Assembly: GCA_018819665.1 (NCBI GenBank)
Contig: JAHJOY010000133.1
Span: 1-6,795 of the forward strand
Direction of reading: 5' to 3'
From: a bacterium
Lineage (GTDB): Bacteria; Atribacterota; Phoenicimicrobiia; Phoenicimicrobiales; Phoenicimicrobiaceae
DNA: 6,795 bases
This document shows positions 1 through 6,750 of the stretch, one piece after another. The translations under genes were made by a program, and so were the position numbers. Under the pieces are notes generated by a model. That model worked only from the letters and a program-made list of their open reading frames with translations, was not told the origin of the DNA and ran no database searches. Each line of letters starts with the position of its first letter. Position 1 is the first letter of the stretch.

Positions 1-104
1 CCTTTTCTTATGGTAAAATCAACACCATCAACTGCTTTAACCACACCATCATCAGTATAAAAATAGGTCTTTAAATCTTTAACCTGTAACAGTAAATTCT
101 CCAT
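1..104 (-). CDS. Peptide/nickel-type ABC transporter ATP-binding protein, N-terminus only
   Basis: Only the first 34 codons are in the window; the gene continues past the left edge. The protein starts MENLLLQVKDLKTYF, followed by YTDDGVVKAVDGVDFTIRKG. This is the typical opening of DppD/OppD ATPases, where an L-x-V-x-x-L-x-x-x-F strand leads to a V-x-A-V-x-G-V-x-F strand just before the Walker A loop. The family powers import of di- or oligopeptides (some members nickel or sugars) from the cytoplasmic face of the membrane. The ATG at 104-102 follows a good Shine-Dalgarno sequence, GGAGG at about 115-119, and lies 30 bp after the nicotinate phosphoribosyltransferase stop, so the two are probably co-transcribed. 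In many Dpp operons the permease genes precede dppD; here none does, so partners would have to lie downstream or elsewhere. The family call is fairly firm, the substrate is not. Confidence 0.85.
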   Translation of the reverse strand, partial: MENLLLQVKDLKTYFYTDDGVVKAVDGVDFTIRK

Positions 105-134
105 TCACCTTTTTCCTCCATTACATGCTTATTT

Positions 135-1172
135 TTACATAATTCGCTTTAATTTCGAATTTTCTATTTTGCCCGGGATTCTCCCTCTTTTAGCAATTGG
201 CTTCCCTTCAACTTCTTTTATATCCAAGGTCATATCAATGGGGCTGGCATCACTTATATAACTACCTACCCCAAAAGCGTCAACCGATTCTTTACTTAAT
301 ATACTTATTCTTTCTGGGGTAAGTCCTCCCGAAACAAAGATCTTTACATAAGGAAAGCCAGCTTGATCAAGCCTTGCTCTTACCTCTTTTACTAAATCAG
401 GGGTTACCCCGCCTCTCTCGCTTGGAGTATCTAATCTTACCCCCAAAAGGTCTTCCCTTAAAGCACGAGCTACTCTTATGGATTCTTCTGCTTCGTCTTT
501 AAAAGTGTCGATAAGAATAATTCGAGGAACATCTTTGGGCATACAAACATTATAAGCTTGAGCTGCTTTTATAGTATCTCCCGAAATAATCATTACAGTG
601 TGAGGTATGGTCCCTTGAGGTTTTTTCCCAGACAGCTTTGCTCCTAATATACAACTTGCTCCATCTATGCCACCTATCAGTGCGGATCTTTCCATAACTG
701 GAGCCACAGCAGGATGTATATGTCGAGAACCAAAACAGACCACTTTCTTTGCTCCGGCAGCATCTTTACATTTACGTGCAGCAGTAGCCCAAGCTGAACT
801 ACTAGCTAAAATACCAAGAATCACTGTTTCAAAAACACCAAATTCGCAGTATGGTCCTTCAATTCTCATTACTGTATCTTTATGCTGAAAGCTTTCTCCT
901 TCTTCTAAAGACCATAATTTTATCTTCTTGTCTTTTAAAAGATTATATACTTCCTGGGTCCCAGCAAATACACCTTCCTCACGTGGAAAAATTTCTGCGG
1001 TTACTATAGTACTATCTACACGAAGATATCTCAATATCTCTTGAGCTCTTACGAAATATATATCGGTAGTTAGCCCTTTCTCTATTTCTTCATGAGTAGC
1101 TGAGAAAAATTTTCTATTTGGGTTAATAGAATACTTTTCTGTCTCTTTAACCGAACTAATAGGTTTATCCAT
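135..1172 (-). CDS. pncB: Nicotinate phosphoribosyltransferase
   Basis: Cytoplasmic NAD-salvage enzyme that joins nicotinate to PRPP, using ATP, to form nicotinate mononucleotide. The 345-residue protein resembles the shorter archaeal/thermophile-type NAPRTases. Visible landmarks in order are TDIYFVR near 36-42, FGSRHIHP at 147-154, DGASC at 170-174, GTIPHTVM at 187-194, the acidic strand LIDTFKDE at 220-227, GVRLDTPSERGG at 244-255, the phosphate-binding strand IFVSGGL at 278-284 and DAFGVGSYI at 298-306. The tail KRGRIPGK is typical of the group, but the chain ends soon after it, so it is somewhat shorter than members near 390 residues and probably lacks their C-terminal extension. The ATG is the only in-frame start after the secG stop. 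The gene begins 19 bp after secG and ends 30 bp before the peptide transporter ATPase, suggesting one transcript. Nicotinamide phosphoribosyltransferase is the nearest alternative family but is a poorer match. Confidence 0.93.
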   Translation of the reverse strand: MDKPISSVKETEKYSINPNRKFFSATHEEIEKGLTTDIYFVRAQEILRYLRVDSTIVTAEIFPREEGVFAGTQEVYNLLKDKKIKLWSLEEGESFQHKDTVMRIEGPYCEFGVFETVILGILASSSAWATAARKCKDAAGAKKVVCFGSRHIHPAVAPVMERSALIGGIDGASCILGAKLSGKKPQGTIPHTVMIISGDTIKAAQAYNVCMPKDVPRIILIDTFKDEAEESIRVARALREDLLGVRLDTPSERGGVTPDLVKEVRARLDQAGFPYVKIFVSGGLTPERISILSKESVDAFGVGSYISDASPIDMTLDIKEVEGKPIAKRGRIPGKIENSKLKRIM

Positions 1173-1187
1173 TCTTCTAAAGATTTT

Positions 1188-1193
1188 CCCTCT
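1188..1193 (-). promoter_or_regulatory. Distant ribosome binding site of pncB
   Basis: On the minus strand AGAGGG overlaps the secG stop codon (TAG) and ends 15 nt before the pncB ATG, which is longer than usual. A second purine stretch, AGAAGA, abuts the ATG directly and is too close to serve. No in-frame ATG, GTG or TTG lies nearer the AGAGGG, except a TTG-free stretch read AAA-ATC-TTT, so the start stands. The overlap with the secG stop fits translational coupling. Confidence 0.4.
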
Positions 1194-1416
1194 ATTTAAT
1201 TAAACTAAGCAAAAGCGAAGATAACATAAAAAGCACCGCTATAACAGTAGTAAGTTTCATTAAAAATGCTTCTTTGCCTTTCTTCCCGCCATAATCTGCA
1301 ACTGTCCCTCCACCAAATATACCTGAAGCTCTACTTGACTTTCTATGCTGAAGTATCACTGTTAAAATCAAAGCTATGCTTATTATAATCTGAATTATCA
1401 TTAATGCTATAGGCAT
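1192..1416 (-). CDS. secG: Preprotein translocase subunit SecG
   Basis: Small integral-membrane subunit of the SecYEG translocon, which aids SecA-driven export across the cytoplasmic membrane. The length, 74 residues, is normal. The architecture is the usual two hydrophobic helices, at roughly 4-22 and 53-72, joined by a polar glycine-rich loop. The loop carries the family pattern: LQHRKSSRASGIFGGG at 22-37 (the Q, K, S and FGG are hallmark positions), then a basic KKGKEAFLMK run before helix 2. The start is supported by AGGAG seven bases upstream of the ATG. secG closes the glycolytic gap-pgk-tpi-eno cluster in many Firmicutes, and here it follows tpiA, but 381 bp away and with its own predicted promoter. 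It reads directly into the nicotinate phosphoribosyltransferase gene. Confidence 0.93.
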   Translation of the reverse strand: MPIALMIIQIIISIALILTVILQHRKSSRASGIFGGGTVADYGGKKGKEAFLMKLTTVIAVLFMLSSLLLSLIK

Positions 1417-1451
1417 TCTGTAACTCCTCTCATAAAAATTAGATTAAATTA

Positions 1452-1507
1452 GTCGTTAGTGAATAGTCGTTAGTCGTTAGTATTAAATGCAAAATGCAAG
1501 GTACACA
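1452..1507 (+). repeat. Heptad (period-7) array upstream of secG
   Basis: Eight consecutive 7-base units keep one register. Units 1, 3 and 4 are GTCGTTA, unit 2 is GTGAATA and unit 5 is GTATTAA. Units 6 and 7 are the near-identical pair ATGCAAA and ATGCAAG, and unit 8 is GTACACA. Six of the eight begin with GT. The array ends about 35 bp before the secG start, so it would be transcribed (as the complement) in the secG leader. No open reading frame crosses it in a sensible way. Function unknown. Confidence 0.7.
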
Positions 1508-1646
1508 ATTAGAGCTCTTAAACACAACTATTTTATTTACAATAGACTTACCCTGGTAAGCAAGTATCTACTAAGTGCTAAGTAGGGCTTTGGAAAAAGG
1601 ATATTTCTATACAATATATTTAGTTTCTCAATAATTTCAGCTTTTA

Positions 1647-1675
1647 ATTTTAACACAATTATATGTTAAGTTCAA
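1647..1675 (-). promoter_or_regulatory. Predicted sigma-70-type promoter for secG
   Basis: On the minus strand, TTGAAC (1675-1670, five of six matches to TTGACA by position or close to it) is followed by exactly 17 bp and then TAAAAT (1652-1647, five of six to TATAAT). Transcription would start near 1640 and give secG a leader of about 220 nt that contains the heptad array and two small hairpins. This is the best housekeeping promoter in the window. It implies that secG, pncB and the peptide transporter ATPase need not depend on the glycolytic transcript. Confidence 0.55.
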
Positions 1676-1682
1676 GATATCC

Positions 1683-1727
1683 AAAGAAAGTATCGAGTAT
1701 ATAGTATCGAGTATCGAGTTAAAAAAG
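1683..1727 (+). repeat. Dispersed 45-bp heptad repeat, copy 1
   Basis: The core is four heptads from 1690: GTATCGA at units 1, 3 and 4 and GTATATA at unit 2, then GTTAAAA. The block from AAAGAAAG at 1683 to 1722 is identical over 40 bp to 6751-6790, in the same orientation. The match continues with one mismatch at 1723 until the second copy meets the window edge. It lies between the tpiA terminator-like hairpin and the secG promoter. Confidence 0.85.
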
Positions 1728-1765
1728 AGAAAGAAAAGATAGAAAAAAGTAGTATTCTTCTTTCT
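1720..1765 (-). terminator. Possible weak intrinsic terminator after tpiA
   Basis: On the minus strand, AGAAAGAAG (1765-1757) can pair with CTTTTTTCT (1749-1741) around a 7-nt loop. That gives nine pairs including one G-U. It is followed by a pyrimidine tract rich in T (1740-1720). Layout and position, 33 bp after the tpiA stop, suit a terminator, but only about two pairs are G-C, so the stem is weak. The predicted secG promoter directly downstream supports a transcript boundary here. Confidence 0.3.
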
Positions 1766-1797
1766 GTCTAACTACCCCGCTAAAGTTTACACTAACT

Positions 1798-2559
1798 TTA
1801 TAATATTTCAGTTGCTTTTACTATTTGAGAGAAACTTAAAGCATGTAAACTTACTCCCCCAACTAAAGCTCCATCAATATCAGATTCATTCATAAACTCA
1901 GAAATATTCTTAGGGTCTACACTCCCACCATACAAGATTCTTATTTGCTCAGCTATTTTACTTCCATATTCGGAGGAAAATAGTTCCCTAATAAATTTAA
2001 TTATTATACTGGCATCTTGTGAGCTGCTAGACCTACCTGTACCGATAGCCCATATAGGTTCATAGGCTACAATTATTCTTCCTGCTAAGGTAGAATCGAT
2101 TTTTGAAAATAAAGCCTTAATCTCCTGTTCTATTATAGCCTTAGTTTCGCCACTTTCCCTTTCCTTTAAATTTTCGCCTACACACACGATAGGTATAAGA
2201 TTAACTGAAAGTGCAGCTTCGGTCTTCTTGGCAACCTCTTCAGAAGTCTCCTTAAAATATTGTCTTCTCTCGGAATGACCCAATATAACATATTCACATC
2301 CCACATTTTTAAGCATCAGGGGAGATGTTTCTCCGGTAAATGCCCCTTTAGTTTCCCAATACATGTTCTGAGCTCCCAGATGGATGTTTGTGCCATTAAT
2401 TATCTCTTTTACCACCCAAAGAGAAGTAAAAGGTGGACAAACTACAATATCTACTCCTTTGATTCCACGAACAAAATCTTTTAGTTCTTTAACTAAAGAT
2501 ACTGATTCTACAATATTTTTATTCATCTTCCAGTTTCCAGCAATTACTGGAATACGCAT
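1798..2559 (-). CDS. tpiA: Triosephosphate isomerase
   Basis: Cytoplasmic glycolytic and gluconeogenic enzyme interconverting dihydroxyacetone phosphate and glyceraldehyde 3-phosphate. It has 253 residues, the normal size for a single TIM barrel. All catalytic landmarks are present: GNWKMN at 8-13 with the active-site Asn9 and Lys11, ILGHSERR at 92-99 with the electrophile His95, and AYEPIWAIGTG at 165-175 with the base Glu167 followed by the flexible loop 6. The phosphate-gripping loops YGGSV at 210-214 and GALVGGVSL at 230-238 complete the site. Start choice is supported by CTGGGGGT about 8 nt before the ATG. It follows gap with a 156-bp gap that lacks the usual pgk and instead carries facing heptad arrays; one array ends 22 bp before this start. 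No clear separate promoter was seen, so read-through from gap is likely. Confidence 0.98.
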   Translation of the reverse strand: MRIPVIAGNWKMNKNIVESVSLVKELKDFVRGIKGVDIVVCPPFTSLWVVKEIINGTNIHLGAQNMYWETKGAFTGETSPLMLKNVGCEYVILGHSERRQYFKETSEEVAKKTEAALSVNLIPIVCVGENLKERESGETKAIIEQEIKALFSKIDSTLAGRIIVAYEPIWAIGTGRSSSSQDASIIIKFIRELFSSEYGSKIAEQIRILYGGSVDPKNISEFMNESDIDGALVGGVSLHALSFSQIVKATEIL

Positions 2560-2581
2560 TATTTTAACCCCCAGTTGATTC

Positions 2582-2616
2582 GTTGTTCGTATCTCGTATC
2601 TTGTATCTCGTTAGAG
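2582..2616 (+). repeat. Heptad array, left arm of inverted pair
   Basis: Five 7-base units in register: GTTGTTC, GTATCTC, GTATCTT, GTATCTC, then GTTAGAG. Bases 2589-2604 are exactly complementary, over 16 bp, to 2692-2707, and 2603-2611 to 2678-2686. The array begins 22 bp before the tpiA start, so it would form part of that leader. Confidence 0.75.
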
Positions 2617-2672
2617 AAATAGTCTTAGGATATATAGGTCTCTAATTTTTATAATCTTTTTAATCATCTGTT

Positions 2673-2707
2673 CCTTTACGAGATACGATTCACAAGATAC
2701 GAGATAC
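2673..2707 (-). repeat. Heptad array, right arm of inverted pair
   Basis: Read on the minus strand the units are GTATCTC, GTATCTT, GTGAATC, GTATCTC and GTAAAGG, again strictly every 7 bases. Compared with the left arm, one whole heptad (GTGAATC) has been gained or lost, so the two arms differ by a unit rather than by random indels. The array begins 8 bp after the gap stop codon. With the left arm it could fold into a long hairpin enclosing about 56 bp of A+T-rich sequence. Confidence 0.75.
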
Positions 2708-2715
2708 TATCTTGT

Positions 2716-3793
<1,078 letters not shown>

Positions 3794-3824
3794 AGCGTTT
3801 TCTAAATACCTTTACATTTCGTTC

Positions 3825-3910
3825 TGTCATTACGAGGAGCAAAGCGACAAAGCAATCCCTTGATTTATTTGTAAGGGCTTGAGATTGCTTCGCTATCGCT
3901 CGCAATGACA
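3825..3910. repeat. MITE/REP-like 86-bp imperfect inverted repeat
   Basis: The left arm begins TGTCATTACGAGGAGCAAAG at 3825. The right arm, read on the minus strand from 3910, begins TGTCATTGCGAGCGATAGCG; both reach AGCAATC. The right arm is about 5 bases shorter, as if short GAGC/AAGC-like units were lost. An inner stem CCCTT (3857-3861) with AAGGG (3873-3877) closes the hairpin. From memory, elements with this TGTCATTGCGAG...AAGCAATC signature occur in many unrelated bacterial genomes. There is no coding capacity and no clear target-site duplication. No T-run follows it on the minus strand, so it does not look like a standard terminator for rpoN. Confidence 0.8.
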
Positions 3911-3914
3911 AATC

Positions 3915-3943
3915 ATTGTAACATTATTAAGGAAACGTTTCAC
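3915..3943 (-). promoter_or_regulatory. Predicted gap promoter with LacI-family-like operator
   Basis: On the minus strand, GTGAAA (3943-3938, four of six to TTGACA) is followed by 17 bp and TACAAT (3920-3915, five of six to TATAAT). Overlapping the -35 element is the perfect 10-bp palindrome GAAACGTTTC (3932-3941). In its longer form TGAAACGTTTCC it matches 11 of 12 positions of TGAAACGTTTCA, the kind of site bound by Cra/FruR-type LacI-family regulators. The operator role is an inference; no regulator gene is in view. Transcription would start near 3908, right at the edge of the hairpin element. Confidence 0.4.
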
Positions 3944-3945
3944 TA

Positions 3946-3969
3946 GTTAAGTACTAGCTAACCAAATAA
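3946..3969 (-). repeat. Inverted partner of the period-12 repeat
   Basis: Read on the minus strand this begins TTATTTGGTTAGCTAG. It matches the block at 3770-3793 at 15 of 24 positions, with a ten-base identical core TGGTTAGCTA. The pair flanks both the hairpin element and the predicted gap promoter, and this copy abuts the rpoN stop codon. Confidence 0.4.
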
Positions 3970-5457
3970 TTAAATTTCAAATCTTCTACGTAAATTAGAA
4001 GATGGTATTTTCAATATCTCTCGGTATTTAGCCACTGTTCGCCGAGAAATATCTACCTCGCCTTTTTCGCTCAATAAATCTGCTAACTTCTGATCACTCC
4101 ATGGTTTTAAACAATTCTCATTATTTACATATTCTTTTATTAACTTTTTTATCTTATCGGTAGAGACAGTGCCTCCGCTTTTCTTATCCACTCCTTTAGA
4201 AAAGAAAAATTTCATCTTAAGAAGTCCCCGAGGAGTTTGCACCATCTTGTTGTGAATCGCCCTTGACACAGTAGATTCGTGAATTTCTAATCTGTCTGCT
4301 AACTTCCTTAAAGTTAGGGGTTTTATATATAAAATACCTTTATCTAAAAAATCCTTCTGATATTCTATTAAGGTTTCAGTAATACGATATATAGTTTTTT
4401 TTCTCTGCTCTATACCTTTAATTAACCACTTAGCAGAATTTAATTTTTCTTCAACATATTTTTTAGCATCTTTGATCTCATGGTCAGAAATGCTTCCCTT
4501 TTTAATTAGTTTTCCTTTGCCATAAGGGGAAATATTATTACCTGCCTCTAAAATCGTTTTATAGCGAGGATTTATCCCTATTTGAGGCAAATAACTATCA
4601 TTCAAAATTACTCTGTATCCCCCACCTATTTTCCTCATTATTACCAAATCGGGAAGTATATATTTGACCTCCTTGAAGTTTCCCACTCTTCTGCCGGGTT
4701 TAGGGTCAAAGGAGTTTTTAATTACATCAGCCAAAGATTGAACTTCAGATACAGATATTTTCAGATCTTTAGCAATTTTCTTAAATGATTTCCGGGCTAA
4801 ATCCTGTAAATGGTATTTTATTATCTTCTCAATTTTTATATCGCTAATGCCCAGATATTTTATCTGGATTAATAGACATTCTTGTAGACTTCTTGCTCCC
4901 GCTCCAGGCGGGTCAAAACTTTGAATCAAAGATAATATCTTTTTTATTTTATCTCTTTTTATGTTTAAATCAAGAGAAATATCATCTAAGCCAACAGTTA
5001 AATAACCGTTATCGTCTATGCTGCCTATTAAATATTCACCAATCTTATAATCAATATCACTGCTTACCGCTGTACCTAATTGAATTAGCAAATAATCTTG
5101 TAATGATTCTCTATAATAAATAAAATTTTCATCTCTATTTTCTTTCTCTGCTACAGGTCTATTGGGCAAAGGTCGATAATCTTTTTCTTTGAGATAACTT
5201 AACCAATCATCAAAGTTATTCTCTTCTCTTCTTTCATTAGATTCTTCGGTTTGAGTTAAAGCATTTTCCTCTTGATTTACTTTTTCTGTTATTGAACCTG
5301 TTTCTTGTTTAACTTCTAATAAGGGATTATCTACTAATTCTTCATCGATTAAATCTTTTAGTTCAACTAAATTTAATTGTAATATATTAATTGCCTGATA
5401 CAATTGGGGGGTAAGAATTAATTTTTGTTTTTGTTTTAGTGATAGTTCATATTTCAT
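3970..5457 (-). CDS. rpoN: RNA polymerase sigma-54 factor RpoN
   Basis: Alternative sigma factor that directs RNA polymerase to -24/-12 promoters and needs AAA+ activators to melt DNA. Its 495 residues are in the normal range. Region I, the activator-response region, is at about 1-50: LSLKQKQKLILTPQLYQAIN, then ILQLNLVELKDLIDEELVDNPLLE. An acidic, low-complexity region II covers about 51-110. The core-binding domain follows, with IGSIDDNGYL at 144-153 and the hallmark QSFDPPGAGARSLQECLL at 179-196. A helix-turn-helix at about 381-401 (LTLRKLADRLEIHESTVSRA) contacts the -12 element, and the RpoN box is SRRTVAKYRE at 471-480, where Ser replaces the usual Ala. Residues about 304-326, rich in Gly and Lys, look like a small insertion before the KLNSAKWLIKGIEQR segment. 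The ATG has a weak GTGAG 8 nt upstream. No -24/-12 promoter was found in the window, so its targets are elsewhere. Confidence 0.97.
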   Translation of the reverse strand: MKYELSLKQKQKLILTPQLYQAINILQLNLVELKDLIDEELVDNPLLEVKQETGSITEKVNQEENALTQTEESNERREENNFDDWLSYLKEKDYRPLPNRPVAEKENRDENFIYYRESLQDYLLIQLGTAVSSDIDYKIGEYLIGSIDDNGYLTVGLDDISLDLNIKRDKIKKILSLIQSFDPPGAGARSLQECLLIQIKYLGISDIKIEKIIKYHLQDLARKSFKKIAKDLKISVSEVQSLADVIKNSFDPKPGRRVGNFKEVKYILPDLVIMRKIGGGYRVILNDSYLPQIGINPRYKTILEAGNNISPYGKGKLIKKGSISDHEIKDAKKYVEEKLNSAKWLIKGIEQRKKTIYRITETLIEYQKDFLDKGILYIKPLTLRKLADRLEIHESTVSRAIHNKMVQTPRGLLKMKFFFSKGVDKKSGGTVSTDKIKKLIKEYVNNENCLKPWSDQKLADLLSEKGEVDISRRTVAKYREILKIPSSNLRRRFEI

Positions 5458-5483
5458 CTTTTATACTCACTTATTAGATTTCA

Positions 5484-5512
5484 TTCATAGGATTATGTAG
5501 TAAATAGGACAA
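5484..5512 (-). promoter_or_regulatory. Weak candidate promoter for rpoN
   Basis: TTGTCC (5512-5507) and TATGAA (5489-5484) on the minus strand are separated by 17 bp, each matching consensus at four of six positions. Transcription would begin near 5477, about 20 nt before the rpoN ATG. Such matches arise readily by chance in A+T-rich DNA. Confidence 0.25.
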
Positions 5513-5551
5513 CTATCCTTTGGAATACAAGACAATATCCAAAACCCCCAT
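5513..5551 (-). CDS. Possible 12-codon leader ORF before rpoN
   Basis: A minus-strand ATG at 5551-5549 encodes MGVLDIVLYSKG and then TAG. It follows AGGGAGGTGAT, an almost perfect Shine-Dalgarno match and the strongest in the window, with five bases between GGAGG and the ATG. The real rpoN start has only a weak site. The ORF lies 65 bp after the ABC ATPase stop and ends 55 bp before rpoN. The preceding bases hold the direct repeat GAGGTGATAA, twice within 23 bp. It could be a leader peptide, the remnant of a lost gene, or chance. If the weak rpoN promoter just downstream is the real one, this ORF is not on the main rpoN transcript. Confidence 0.25.
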   Translation of the reverse strand: MGVLDIVLYSKG

Positions 5552-5616
5552 TATCACCTCCCTTTATCACCTCAGGTATATCAGGCGGTGTATTATATTT
5601 TTAGAATAAGCTCCTA

Positions 5617-6717
5617 TTATACTATAACCAATGAAGTTTCGGGATCAAAAATATGAGTCTTTTCCATGTTTATAACTATTTCTATATTTTGTTCAACCTC
5701 TGCCTGGGTACGAGTATCCACTTTGCTTATCAGAGAATGTTTTCCGCAAGCAAGGTAAATAATAATCTCTGCCCCTAAAGGTTCAACAACATCTACTTTA
5801 GCCTTTATAGTATTAGAAGGTGTAGCGTTAGATGTAAATTGCTTATCATGAAGATCCTCAGGTCTTACCCCAAAAATCACTTCCTTCCCCACATAATCTG
5901 ATATTTTAGAGTAAAAAGCACTGGGAACCTTCATCTTAAAACTCTCTGCGTCAATAAAATAGTCTTCGTTCTCCTTTACAATTTTAGAATCTATAAAATT
6001 CATTGCTGGTGAACCAATAAAACCAGCCACAAATTTATTAGTTGGTTGTTTATAAACTTCTAAAGGTGCACCTAATTGTTGTATACGACCATCATTCATT
6101 ATAAATATTCTGCTAGCCATAGTCATTGCTTCTACCTGATCATGGGTTACATAGATTATAGTAGCCTCTAACCTGCGGTGAAGTTTGCTGATTTCTGCCC
6201 TCATGGCCACTCTTAACTTAGCATCCAAATTAGAAAGAGGTTCATCAAATAAAAATACTTTTGGTTTTCTTACAATAGCTCTTCCTACTGCCACTCGCTG
6301 TCTTTGTCCACCGGAGAGTTGTTTAGGTTTTCTCTTTAATAAGTTTTCTATCCCTAAAATCTCGGCTGCTTCCTGCACTCTTTGGTCGATCTCTTTCTTG
6401 GGAAACTTTCGTAATTTCAGGCCAAAAGCCATATTATTGTAAACATCCATATGTGGATAAAGAGCATAGTTCTGAAAGACCATAGCAATATCTCTATCTT
6501 TAGGTTGAACATCATTTACTAACCTATCTCCAATATATATCTCTCCCGTGGTTGCTTCCTCTAAACCAGCGATTGCTCGCAAGGTAGTAGTCTTTCCACA
6601 ACCAGATGGACCGACTAAGACTGCAAATTCTTTATCCTTTATCTCTATACTTATATCATCTACTGCAACCACCTCTTTAAATTTTTTAGTAAGATTCTTT
6701 AAGATTACGTTTGCCAT
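5617..6717 (-). CDS. Sugar ABC transporter ATP-binding protein (MalK/UgpC/MsmX type)
   Basis: Cytoplasmic ATPase that powers import of sugars or glycerol 3-phosphate through a CUT1-type permease. It has 366 residues, the normal length. The nucleotide-binding domain carries Walker A GPSGCGKT at 36-43, the Q-loop Gln82 in VFQNYALYPHM, signature LSGGQ at 134-138, Walker B VFLFDEP at 154-160, the D-loop SNLD at 162-165 and switch His192 in VTHDQVEAM. The C-terminal regulatory TOBE region starts near 236 (GSPAMNF) and includes GVRPED at 283-288. The start is backed by GGGAGG seven bases upstream. No permease or binding-protein gene lies between it and rpoN. It may be the last gene of an operon beyond the right edge, or a stand-alone ATPase serving several importers, as MsmX does in Bacillus. 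The substrate cannot be told from sequence. Confidence 0.95.
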   Translation of the reverse strand: MANVILKNLTKKFKEVVAVDDISIEIKDKEFAVLVGPSGCGKTTTLRAIAGLEEATTGEIYIGDRLVNDVQPKDRDIAMVFQNYALYPHMDVYNNMAFGLKLRKFPKKEIDQRVQEAAEILGIENLLKRKPKQLSGGQRQRVAVGRAIVRKPKVFLFDEPLSNLDAKLRVAMRAEISKLHRRLEATIIYVTHDQVEAMTMASRIFIMNDGRIQQLGAPLEVYKQPTNKFVAGFIGSPAMNFIDSKIVKENEDYFIDAESFKMKVPSAFYSKISDYVGKEVIFGVRPEDLHDKQFTSNATPSNTIKAKVDVVEPLGAEIIIYLACGKHSLISKVDTRTQAEVEQNIEIVINMEKTHIFDPETSLVIV

Positions 6718-6750
6718 TTTAATTCCTCCCTTTTAATATAGTTATTTTAT

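Larger units (their letters stand above)
1417..1797. other. Repeat-rich 381-bp intergenic region between tpiA and secG
   Basis: No coding sequence is seen here on either strand. Reading in the direction of transcription, it holds a short inverted repeat across the tpiA stop (1781-1787 with 1794-1800), a U-rich terminator-like hairpin, the first copy of the dispersed 45-bp heptad repeat, a strong-looking promoter for secG, two small hairpins (CTTACC at 1547-1552 with GGTAAG at 1555-1560; CTACT and AGTAG around 1569-1585), and a long heptad array just before the secG ribosome binding site. A further heptad pair, CTAAGTG then CTAAGTA, lies at 1571-1584. In Firmicutes with the full cluster, gpmI and eno would sit here. 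Confidence 0.75.

Noticed and set aside
667..888. Plus-strand ORFs of 62-85 codons inside pncB, tpiA, gap, rpoN and the ABC ATPase
   Set aside because: All lie opposite well-conserved minus-strand genes. They show no family resemblance and have no convincing ribosome binding sites.
1452..1507. CRISPR-like array
   Set aside because: Units are only 7 bp and directly abutting, with no unique spacers and no cas genes nearby.
1588..1686. Possible terminal inverted repeats (CTTTGGA near 1588, TCCAAAG near 1680) bounding a small mobile element
   Set aside because: Only seven bases pair before an insertion breaks the match. There is no target duplication, and the same span holds the predicted secG promoter.
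3825..3910. Hairpin as intrinsic terminator of rpoN
   Set aside because: No T-run follows the stem on the minus strand, and the sequence matches a dispersed repeat type rather than a simple terminator.
5458..5616. Riboswitch before rpoN, suggested by the G-rich GAGGTGATAA repeats
   Set aside because: No known riboswitch core could be matched; paired segments are four to five bases at most and repeats are direct rather than inverted.
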